A stretch of 49,783 bases of DNA from Phoronis australis (Eukaryota > Phoronida > Phoronidae), in assembly GCA_002633005.1 (NCBI GenBank), contig NMRA01000842.1, positions 6,191-55,973 of the forward strand, in the 5' to 3' direction. The position numbers and the translations under genes are program-made. The notes beneath the pieces are model-generated. The model did not search any database. It was given only the letters and a program-made list of their open reading frames with translations, and was not told the DNA's origin. Shown in pieces: positions 12,517 through 24,500 of the stretch (position 1 is the first letter of the stretch; every line of letters starts with the position of its first letter).

Positions 12517-15500
12517 CATATAAAATTAGCGTAATTCTGTAGTAGCCCTTCGTTTACACAATTTTCGTTAAAGGCACGACTAGACTTTTTGTTAGCAAGC
12601 TTGATACTGGTACGTAGTATCAAGGTCGCTAGCCAAAAGACTAGTTGTGTCTTTAACGGAAAAGTTAACTTAGTAAACATCTTATGGGTAAATTGACTTC
12701 TGTTGCCACAAACATATTATGGGATTTCCCAGTGCTGCCTTTGGCGGAACACAAAATGTGCTATATTCTAAATGCAGACTTTCTGGTTTTTCCACACTGT
12801 TATTTCACAACGAGCTCTTGAAACCTGAACGATAAAGCTAATGTATCTGGTAAAACAAACCATAGATTGGATGAAAGTATTAGTTTATATGAACACTTAG
12901 TCACGATTAATTAAAATTCCAGAGCTAACTAGCAAATACATGTATAGGGTTCCCCGTCAATGAACTCCGAGATACAGAGGGATGATTTTGGATACGAACG
13001 TTTACTGTAACGGACGCGCAATTGAAGAAAGTTTATATACAAACGGAAGTGGCAAGTTGTGGTTATTCAAATGTGATTATTTTGTCCCCAGGCAATTACC
13101 ACAACCGGGATTCAGTTCCAGTGTCCTTGAAACAGGCTTTGACCTCTATCTTCCGAACTTGAATGACGTGCGGGCCTGCAAGCCTCAACTGTCTCAGACC
13201 GATCCGATATCAATTGATCAAATTGTTAGCCAATGTCCCGAACTTTACTGAATGCATATTTTCTTAATGGTTTAGAATAAAATACATCGATATGGAAACT
13301 GAACTGTTTATTGGCTACTATTCAGCAGATTATTTTGTAAGAGTACTTGTGATATTTGGCGTACTGCTCTATACAAAATTATCCAAACAAGTAAAGTTTC
13401 AAGGGTGACAACTCCAATTCCAATCTCAAAAATGGACTGCGACTTCTTGTTATCGTAAAATTGCCCTGCCTACTCGTGTTATTGAGTATCTGCATTTCCA
13501 CACAGTAACTGCCTTCAGCCAGACACATGTTGCCTGTCTCGATGTTTCCTCGTTCCTTACAATATCTCTTTTTATGACTCCGGCTGGTCTGCTCACACAG
13601 CTTGTCCGGAACCAGGTGCGCCCGCTTGTTCTAGCCCAGTTAGCTGTTTGGTGTACCCACTTGGTACTTTAAACGATATTTGCCCATTTTGCAGTTTGTA
13701 CCCATTTCCTACTTATTGTTGAACTTGCCGTTTTGCTCGACCCACTTGGTAGGCAATCCGCCAATACCCATCTGGTATTATATACCTATTTGGTACTCTA
13801 CTGACCTGTGTCACATAGTATACGATACTCAATTACACATTGGGTATAGCAAATGTGTGTGTTATCTCTTGCAATTAAGGTGCCCATCTGGTACCTTCTG
13901 CAAAATAATTATTTGTAGAGGTGTGACCCTGAAATTCACAATACAACCTAAAATATAAATTGTTCTTGTGTTGTGTTATTTGTTCCCAATAAATTTCATT
14001 ACATGTATCTCATTTTATTTATAAACAGGAGAAAGGAAAAGAAGAGAAGACAGCGGAACATGGTAGACGAATAAAACTTCTTGAAGACAAAATGAGTAAA
14101 CTGCACAGTGCCACACTTTCAAGTAAACAGTATTTCATAATTTCAATTTCAAGTGTGCTGTAGTCTGTCGATTAGCGTCCTGGAATTGGTCGTATACATG
14201 CACACGTAGGTACGGTGTATGGAGGTGAATGGAATTGACCTTTCATTATTTTTTCGGACCAAAGCCAAAACGTTCAGGTCACGACTTGATTTGTAGAAAT
14301 AACGGATCACTTCTAAATTGAATGAGGTGCTCTTTTGAGGGTATTTAGTAATGCTAAGTGGTTTAAATCAAAACTTTTTTTGACAGAAAACAGAAAACAC
14401 GGATTATAATGAAGCTTCTATTGTGTTTACAGTGTATGTTTTTCTTCACCAGGGAACTCATTCGAGAGGAACTCAACCAATGAGAAGATAATAGGAGAGG
14501 TCGGACCGCGTGACGAGGTATAACCACACGTTTTGAAACGTTGTGTCACACGATATGTGGCAATATCAAGATACCTTCTTTCAAAGGGACATTAACTATT
14601 TTACGGCCGAAAATCCAATTTTGTGCCTGCCGTTGGAGGGTATATAGACCTTCTGGAGATATTAGAAAACCTGTATTAGACCTGTGGCTGTTATCAAAAC
14701 ACCACTTTTCTCGCCAGTGACACCTGAGTGAAGTTTTGCTGAACTCTTGAAATGTTTTGTAATTTCGAAACATCGTATCTCCGAAGTGGTTAATTGAATT
14801 CATATCAACTTTCAAGATACCATGTTTTGTGCAAAATGTTTCACACAGCTTTAAAAATTATGTTAATTAATCTATTTTTGCATGATGGATTATCAAAATG
14901 CGAAGTTTATGATTGAATCGAAACTAAAACGAAAAGTTGCTTAACAATGTGAGATTTTATGTTCGAATTTTATATCAAAAGAAATTTGGTCCTGCTTTTT
15001 ATGCCGTTGTTTTGTTATTTCTTTCGGTTTAGTTTCAGTAAAACGATATCACACGATCTGATCAAAAGCGAAGTCTAAAATCAAATTCTAGACACATTTT
15101 GCATTCAGACGATAATATACTTTTTTGCGCCAACTGTTTAGTTTTTCGAATATTTGGCTGAATACACTAGTTTGACGTTAAGGTCTTACATAACTTTAAG
15201 CCTTACACTTAACCCCCTTTGCAATTTCACCGGAACTAGTTCTGCCCCTTGCTTTTCAAGAATTAGTACTTCCGGAGAAAGATAAAAGCATTATTCGACT
15301 TAAGCACTCCCTCACTGCATCAAACATCTCTAATTCGAATAAAGTAAGGCTGTGCCTGGTTTTATTGCGGCAGGTGATCTGCAAACATATGTTTCAAAAC
15401 TTAATTTTTGAAGATAAGGCGAGGCCATACCAAATTAATTCACGTGGGACTGGATTACAGGGAAGTTACCCAGCATGAAAGCTAATACACGGATTTTAAA

Positions 15501-18500
15501 ATAGTTTGTTCGGAAAAAATTTTTTCAATGTTTAGAATTGTGATGAATCTGTGAGTTTAACGGTATTTCAGAGTCACTGACTGGGCTCGAGGAATTGTGT
15601 ATTTATTATTGTAGAATATGCGCTCTGATGAAAGTCCCAAGGTCGTGGCCATGCTGGAGCTCATTGGTAAGTTTTCTGATAATTTCGAACGCACGTATCG
15701 ATTCATGTCTCAAAGCAGGCAATCAAGTAGGCAACGGTAATATGTATATCAGCAATGCGACTCTAAAATTTCTTCTGGAAAACTTGTTGCTGTAACGACG
15801 TACGCTTCTGAATTATGTGTACATCTTGCCGGACTATGACTTTATCGCTGAACACCACATCTTGTACCATGCATTTTGAGTGTTTTCCGTGGCTGATATT
15901 TAGTTTTGTAATCGAGGTATTCTGAAAGGACAGAAATTGGAGCTCAGACGGAAGTATGAAGAACAATTACAAAGAAATAATCAAGAACAAGCTGTCAAGG
16001 AACGCGTTTTGGAGTACCTTGAAAGTGAAATGCTGAAATGTTGGGGAAATGAGAACGAGTTGTCTAGGACAGACGTGGATCCTCTCCACGCAGACAGAAA
16101 TCGGTCTTACACGATCATACTGCAGCTACTAAAGTTGTTTAAAAATCAGACCAATGAACAGGTAAACGTTGTCACATGTACGTCACATCAGCGGAAGAGT
16201 TGATCATCAGTAAAATTCGGGTCACAGACTAGTACTTTTTTCACTTAACCAGCAACGGGTTTATTGTGCTAGTTCATTCCACAGATGAGGCAAATACTCG
16301 TTTTGTCTCTCAACATAACCCTCTCTGCCCGGTTACATACTGTACATGTAGAAACTCAACTAAGTTCCTTTTAAAGTTAAACATCTGCTCCGCATTTTTA
16401 TCTTTCTTTACTCATATACATAATTTGTATAATTTCATCTTCATAACGACCAATTGAGCCACGAGTAAAGTGAAAGTAAATGGCGACTTCCTCCTTAAAT
16501 TATTGGCGTTGTAGGAAAAGGTCCCTATTTATATTCGATGATACTGAAAATTCAACGTAGAGTTCACTCTCGATTTGTGTCAAAGCCAATAATAGACTCA
16601 GTTATGGCACTAAAACAGTTCATGAAAGGTTAGTCCGTGTTTTTACTCATCCACAAATGCGCAAGAGATTTAGGAACTTAAATGAGTCCCTGTTCGGGAC
16701 TGTTTTGTGCAACCGGACACATGAACTGCTTTTTATGGAAGGCAATTTATTCTTGTCATTAGGGAGTGGGCTGGCCACATTAAACTTGTAACAACTTTTA
16801 ACCATTTGAAGAAAAGTTTGTGCTCATTAGTTTGCTTAGCAAACATTTTTGGATTTTAAAGTGTGTCCTACTGGTTATGGTGTACCTTCGGTAGAGCAAG
16901 TAGTGTTTACCTTAAGCCGTAGGAATTCCTTACACATTTGTCAGTATGTGACGTCTGCTGATTATTATTATCATTGTTGGAAATCCAAAGTACATGGTTA
17001 CAATGGAGACGGTCACTAAAGTATTTTGGGGTTGCCTGCGTTCTACCATGACGGTCATCAAGCTTAAAACTGGTGACCTTGACCGTGAAAAACGGACCAG
17101 CATGTTAACAACGTTACCCAATTTACCATAGCAGAAGACCTACATATAAGTTTAGAGTCACGCCGAGTACTCGTACAGTAGCAAGGTTGATTGCTTCTTA
17201 CACGAATTTGCACCCAAACTATTGCTGGTGTTTGAGTTCCAACTGTGCCTGTTTCAGTTCGGCAATTCTAAGTATTTTGAGTTTGACTGCTTGCTTCTAA
17301 CATGAAATCCAACCAGTCACTGATTTTGGGCGGCTAGCTTTTGTTATGTGATAATTTTAATTTCGATATCTTCAGTGTAACCCAGTGATCCCTGACGAGT
17401 ATGACTCTTCTACCATCGTCACGTGCGCACAAAATAACCGCACGGTGCGCTGAGAGGATTCCCGTCGCCACTTATTGGGTGACATGCATCATGCGTCATG
17501 AAAGTGACAATGCTGTCGCGAGCAAACAGGAGCAGTATTAAGAGGAACAGCAGCAACAGCGTCGGCATAGACTGCGGCGGCTGTGCCAGCGGCAAATGCA
17601 GTAGTGGTAAAAAAAATCGTTATGATATACGTTACTTACCATGAGTAATTATTTCAGTTCTTCCTAAACCTGTATGTTCATTGTGGAAATGACAATGTCA
17701 TCAAACTTGTTCATAACTTTGTATTCAGTACCTAGATGAACATGTGGGTTGAAGTAATAAACGTGTATTTTATATGTCGTTGTAATATTATCACACACGG
17801 GCAGATGATGTACGTGATCACTCGTGAGCGTTGCAAGGTTTGGGCCCAGAAGGGGTTACAGCGGACAGGGATTTCAACGACTCGATCACTTTTGTAATGC
17901 GCAATGTAAAGCAGGGGCGAATTTAGAGGGAGGCCAAGGGGGCCATGTCCCCCTAAAATTCTCCCAGATTCTATTTGGCAGTGCGGGGGTGCGAATTTCT
18001 GGCGGGCAAAATCCTGGCTAATAATCTGCCCTGCCCCCCCCCCAACTCAAAATCCTGTAAAGTTCCCTGTGTCTGTCTTTCAGAGCCCACAAGTCTCCAT
18101 CCTGTATCTGGACGTACATAACTGTAACCTACACGATTGTCATACGACTACTTACAGGGTATACAGCTCTCATTAACCTGATTTTTCTAAGTCACCATCT
18201 TGTAAACACTGGGTCGTATCTTTTTATATAATTCGCATGAGCTTCAACAAACGTTACTTTTTTATTAGCTTTGTTACTGAGAGACTGTCAGACTTCAACG
18301 AACCAAATCCAATGACGGAATTGAAACTGATTCGACGTTTTAGAAACACTGCATTCCAATACATTTGCGGATTTAGGAGGCCCAAACGGTACACACATCT
18401 ACGGATACGAGTTAAAAACGCCGCCGGAATGCTGTTTTCTGAGGCGAATCCGAGATTTGACTTGGAGTAAAAAGAATGGAACCATTGGATCCGGCATTGT

Positions 18501-21500
18501 GCAACGTGTAGGCAAAAATGCACTTTTGTGTCTTGTCTGAAAGAAAACAATGAGAATCTCAACATCATTTTATTCTCTTGAATAACGGGTTGATTATATG
18601 AAGTTGGTACATGTATCAGTGATCGAGAGGTACGCGACTTCGATTATATTTTTGACGGGTTATGCCCATAGGGAATTAGGGAAGATCCAATGCTTTAGAT
18701 ATCGCGTCCTTCAGATCAAAATAAAACCGCTTATCGGTGGCAAGACATACTATAACCCATAGCTTGAACCGATTTTAAGGGTTTACTCTAATGACTAAGT
18801 GGTGAAACTGAAACAGCAGACATTCGGACGCCAGCTCATTGGAAAGACGCAACACACGGGTAATTTAACCATTCTTAGATTGCTTTACAATCAATTATTG
18901 AACGATTTCATAAAACCAGAATTGGTCATCGTCCCTGAAATCACTACACGTGAGATTGGATACGACTGTCATTGTAAAAATTCTATGCAAGGGAATTTAG
19001 TTCTCGCAGCTAGTCCAATGTTTTTCCCCAATGCGGTACTTTCCTTTATCCGCGTGGGTTGATCAGTAACCAGCATTTCCAAACTATGGTGGTTTTGTAC
19101 ATGTATCTGAATGTTTGTAATAAAAACGTCAATATTGGTTAGCTTTCTTGGACTCGTTCAACGACTTGCATATATTGCACACAATTGAAACTTTTAAATG
19201 ACGGAAAAGAACATTACAACAAAGTCACCTACCGCAACTAAACTAGAATTTTCCTCCTAGTATCACACGGAGAGTAACCAGGGTATTTTGGAGTAAAGAA
19301 AACGCCTTCGAAAATGATACGACGGACAAGCCCCATTGAAATCTAACCTCTTGAACGTATCCATGAAAATACAGAGATACTAGAATCTGTATTGCTACAG
19401 TACACGCTTACTAAAATATATCCTGCTGTGCTCTGCCGTTTTTTTTAATATTTGATTAAAGGAACAAAATCGCTTTTAAGACCCAATTTTTTGTTATTAC
19501 TGCTGAATTCCATAGTACAATATGTAAAGTTATTCCTTTTGAACATACCGATAAAATAATAAAATCGGTTTGTGACTTCATTACCGATAGACAATTCTCG
19601 CTGTTAAAATCAAAGCCATTAAACTACTCCGACATACATGTACATAGCTAAGTGTAATTTATCTCAGTGAGTAGAGATATTGCCTGTTACGACAAAGCTC
19701 AGGCTTGGATCTGCTCTGGGGCTAGTTTCAGAAAACTTACTGTCTCGCAAATAATGTTACTTAACATTCAGATGTTGGTCCCGTCACGTCCATGCTGTAA
19801 CGAGAGAGCGTGCTGCAGGCGTGACGTTTAATCCAGCTAGAAACATCCGTTACTATTACGAAACCACTTTTAGGTGTAGAACAGTTTACTGTTATCAAAT
19901 TGGTATCAACTTGTTATTTACTCAAGTGAGAAGATTTTGCGTTGGTAATGAATAAACAGTTCGTACACGCTTTTTAGTGATACCGTGCTCGGCATATGGG
20001 ATGACGCGCCGTGACAAGACAATTTGCACATAGCCTGCAGACCTTACGCAACTATCATTTCCATTCACCTCCAGAAATCACCTCTCATTTGACTAAAGAC
20101 TATTCTGAGACCTGTTTTAGAACGGTAACTGGTCTACATGTAAGTCAAATATTGTTTTTAGTGACTTCAGGCAGGTTCACAACTTTACAGATTTCTAAGC
20201 TGTTTGATAACACAACCGATAGTAGAAATAATTCCTGGAAACATCTTGTAAATTTTCGTGAATTTTGAAATACACGGGAACGTAGATCAAAACGTAAGAT
20301 TGTTTTCAGTTTAGGTAGCGTTTTGACTAAGCTCGATACAATGAGTCTACACGTACCCACTAAGACAGAAGCAGATAGTTTCGATTCCGCACACCGTCTG
20401 TTCACTGACTTCGGGCTGTTTCTCCTTCTATGAATAAACCGTCGGGAAAATCCAATCAGGCCATGGTTTTGTGGTTGGAATAATTCTACCATTATTCCTT
20501 AATATTTATTCACCTTATCACGCATATGCATTTTCCGATCTCCTGCTAAGAATCTTGTGACTGCATAGAACCCTGTTAATGAACCGGGAGACTGCATGCC
20601 TGTAAAAAGACTATGATTGGTCTGATACAGCCAATAGTTAATTCTTATTAAAAAGTACCGGTAGTCAAATTACCGAAGATGAGACACTACCAATGTTGAC
20701 CAAAACTTTCATACCATATCTAGACATGTTTTTCGAGGTAATTTAAATCGGCACTATAAAAGAGCTTATTTTAACGTTAAAACCAACGAAGTTAAAACAT
20801 TTACGCATAACCACTCAACCTGACAGATGATAAGGTAAAGTAGAAGTGCTAGGCACAGCGTTTGTCTGCGACCTCAGATGTTTCAGAGATCTATTTTACT
20901 CTGATGCTAGTCTTAAAATGTCAGGTTCTCGCTGATATTGTAGTATTTGAAAACGAGAAATCGTTGCGCGATATCAGTTTTCATTTTAATCAGCCTCCCG
21001 TTCAGTAACGCTAGGACCTCGCTAAAAAGCAACACTTCGGGAGATTACGTGAAATATTGGCATGTATTTTAAATAAGAACACGTGACTTTGACTAGATTT
21101 TAGCTAGGTCCTAGTGTACATGTAGGTCCGTTTACTGAACACACGCCAGATTTAATATTATTTCCCACTTCCTTTACGGGCAAGTAAATGTATTTTTTCT
21201 GGATTTTGAGTACCTAAACGTTTTGGGTTCCCCTCAAAATTAAATAAATTTTGATTGGCATCGTTTTTGTGATGGTATAATAAAGATTTAGGTGATGACC
21301 GACTTAGTTTTTTTATCTTCCCAAAAGCGTGCCGTATTCAAAACAATTCCTCGCTTTGTTTTACTAGATGGCTATTCTGTTGTGCTGTTGGGATTGTAAA
21401 TTATCGCCTACTTAATGCAGTCTACATTTAGGTTTGCCTAGTATTCAGATGGTAGTGATGACGTGCTTGCTATTAATATGACGCGATTTGGACTCACACA

Positions 21501-24500
21501 TAGGGAAAGAAATGCACAGTCACATCACATTTTCGAAAATTGTTTATAGGCCTTGGATTTTTTCCGTTCCAATCAATGGTGGATCCCCTACTTTAGTAGT
21601 TTAACAATTATGTAATTGGTTTAGATAAGTGTCCGACAACGGTTGCGCCAATTGTATGCTCCCTTTGAGTTGACTGGCGCCTAACCCGGTATTAATTTTC
21701 GAGGTACTACATAAATCTGGCCTAACTATTGTTATCATTATTATTATCATTATTATTGTTGTTATCATTATTATTATCATTATTATTATTATTGTTGTTA
21801 TTATCAGTTTTGGTATTTTAATTTCTTTGACTTTGTCACAACAAACATTTGAATTGTTAAGCTTGACATCATTGTCACAGTGAAATTGGATCTAGCGCGC
21901 AATAATTTAACTTCACGATAACGAAAACTACAACGTATATGAGTTAATACAATCTGTTATTTGTAACAAATGACAATATTCAGGTAATTTACAAATGAGC
22001 CAATGCCGTAAAATAATCTCTTTGAGCTTTATAACTTTTTGCAAATTGTGTAGCATCCCTTTAAAGTTAAAAGAATAGGACCCTGAAAATCTCCAAGCTA
22101 GGCTAACTTCGGAGCACTAGGAGCACTATACATGTATCTAAGAAAAGCTTATTCGCATTCATACTAGAGCTTATGCGTGATTGTTCTAAAAAACACAGTT
22201 AGGAAATATTTTCAAATAGATCTAATTTTACATTAGGACCTATCAAAATAGGATATTAATTATTTTTATGAGAAAAATGAAAAGCTTCCAAAATGAAACT
22301 GAAGTTTCTTGAGATTTCACCTTAAACATTTATATCAAACAATACTTGGTCGTGGTTTTGATGTCGTTGTTTTGCAATGATTGTACCTGACGATTTTTTT
22401 TTTAAATTTTAAAAAGTAGACATGGTCACGTGTCTCAAATATTGACAAATTCGTGAATTGAGTAGCAAATCAATTTCTATAGGGTCTCTGCTTTCAGGAA
22501 TTTTTTTCTTACATTTTTTAGTCAAGTGCTATAGTTTTCTAGATAAAGTCCTTCTGTAAGTTATAGCCTTAACCATTTCACTAATTTTCTTCTCCCCTGT
22601 ACTTCTCAATCAATGCAGATGACCAAAGCTACTTTTCTGAGCAGAGTTGAATAAAAATCGTCCAGCTGACAAAGGGACACTTTTACTGTTGTTATGAGGA
22701 AATTCAATTTATTTTTAATGCATTTCAATGAGGAATCGACTACCAGCCTTTGCCTACCTCAGTGAACTCGAAGGGGTTCGTTGGATTTGTCACCGTCCGT
22801 AGAGCCGGAGTGCATGTATACAAATCATGGAAGGCTGCGTCTCTTTTAAATACATGTAGATGAGTCGCCATGCCCAAATGCGCAACGAAAACTTCAGCGT
22901 ACACAAATAATTACGTACATATATGTATATGAAGTGTATCGTTAGGCCACTCACTGCCGAGCGATGACATTTTGTCACCGAGCAAATACATTTCTTCACT
23001 CCTCGATACGCCATGACGTCAAACACATCATGCATGTAGTGCTACCGCTAGGTGGCGCTAGGGTACACAGCCTGTACATGTATTTGAGCGCGCTGATGTT
23101 GGGAAATTCCCCAAACATGCCATAATCATTGATCTCTTCCTTGGAAACATCCGTGTCCGAAAAAAATCGTTCTTGATTCTTGTTTTACTCTCACAACTGT
23201 GAAAGTTTAAGCGGCAGCTGTTAACGGAAGAAATTACGGTAATTCAGCGTAAGGACATGTAAGTCATCGACTAAACTACCGGGAATACCCCGGCGGCCCG
23301 GCGCAGGTCTTTTGTTCACTGAACAACTGATTTGAGTCCAGTCTTTGAGAGGCCATTGCATTAGTTCACGATCCCTGGTTTGTACTTCTCGGCATCATGG
23401 TGTGAGAGAACTTGAGAATAAAGACCTGACTCAACGTAACCTTTTCAGCCTGGCCCTAGTAATTATTTTCGGAATCATGACTGGGAAATTCTTCGGCCCG
23501 GCCTTTTAATGTTGACTCATTTGGTCTTTTGGATAATTCCCCGTTGTCACATGAAGTCAGATGGTTAAATAAAGATGCACACGTGCTTCACACTCACTGT
23601 GCTTGTCCCATCAGGCCAGTGTTCACATTTTGGCAGGCGGGGAACTGGCATTCAGACCACAGAATTTTAATAAAAACTCGCCAAAATTGGTTTTCCTGGA
23701 TTCATTTCTATTTCGTTTGATTTTAACAAAACTATTTCTAGCCTACATTTACATGAAATTCATTTTTATAATCTTAAGTCAATTGGCAGGCTGAACAACA
23801 TCGTCGGAGCCTATAAAAACGGTAATTCAACAGTTTTGACAACTTTCCATCGATCATGCTGTAAAATCCCACCAGTTTAGGACAGTAACGCACACTAATG
23901 AGATTTCATTTTCTCATGTTCTGTACCATCAGACAGTGTTTGACACTGTTTGATCATTCATAAATTGACATGAATGTTAGATGCTCTAGAAAAATTCCGC
24001 GTTTCGCAATTGTTTGTCCGAATTTGGCTGACTTTACATAAGGTTCTGTCGACTAGAACTTAGTTAAAAACTTAACCAGTTCAGTTATGCAATCGAATTA
24101 CACTGCTCATGTAACATATGAATGTCACTTCAAAAGAATTTTTATGTGCCTGTCTTTCAGAAAGTTAACCATAAACAATAGCAACCGAGGTGCAATGGAG
24201 AGCCACTCAACAGAACAGCTTAGCGCTAAAGAAATGCAGTCAAAGCGTGCCCTGAGTGATTCCGATTCACTCAGCACAGAGTTAAGCGGAGATTCAGGCG
24301 TTCAAACGTCGACTTTGAAATTACGAAACGACTATGAACACCAGAAAAGGGAAATGAAACTGTTGAACGCCGAATATGAAAACGCTAAAAAGGAATTAAG
24401 AACTTTAAAAGCACGTTTGAACGGTTTTCAGACAATTTCAGTTTTGTTGAAAGAAAATGTGAAAGAAAAGGATTGCTTAAAAAAGAAAATATTACAACTA

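Larger units (their letters stand above)
11775..14028 (+). other. Intron 2 of the TNIP-like gene
   Basis: Starts GTATGT, ends TTTATAAACAG. Holds the 18-bp minisatellite, a (TA)n tract, a fold-back element at about 12550-12679 and the reverse GTACC-type motif cluster at 13653-13894. No additional exon is evident; the frame at 12982-13251 has no recognised domain. Confidence 0.6.
16162..24160 (+). other. 8-kb interval between exon 6 and exon 7
   Basis: Largely featureless intron sequence. It contains dispersed repeat copy C (17911-18063) and an ATT/ATC microsatellite (21727-21806). A CG-richer patch at about 17400-17610 ends with a GTAAAA donor-like site and could be a non-coding first exon for the exon-7 isoform, but this is weak. 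Open frames at 18237-18470, 18799-19062 and 20011-20268 show no coiled coil or domain and no phase-compatible splice pair, so I do not call them exons. Confidence 0.45.

Noticed and set aside
12234-12680. Open frames rich in Ile-Tyr on both strands
   Set aside because: Produced by the (TA)n tract.
15934-15936. Acceptor CAG at 15931-15933 for exon 6
   Set aside because: It looks better than the AAAG at 15928 but would put exon 6 out of phase with exon 5; kept only as an alternative.
18237-18568. Overlapping open frames on both strands as a linking exon or separate gene
   Set aside because: No coiled coil, domain or suitable splice sites; both strands are open over the same bases, which suggests chance.
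24182-24201. Alternative acceptor inside exon 7 (after ATGGAG) that would join exon 6 in frame
   Set aside because: No pyrimidine tract upstream of it, while the strong TTTCAG lies 40 bases earlier.
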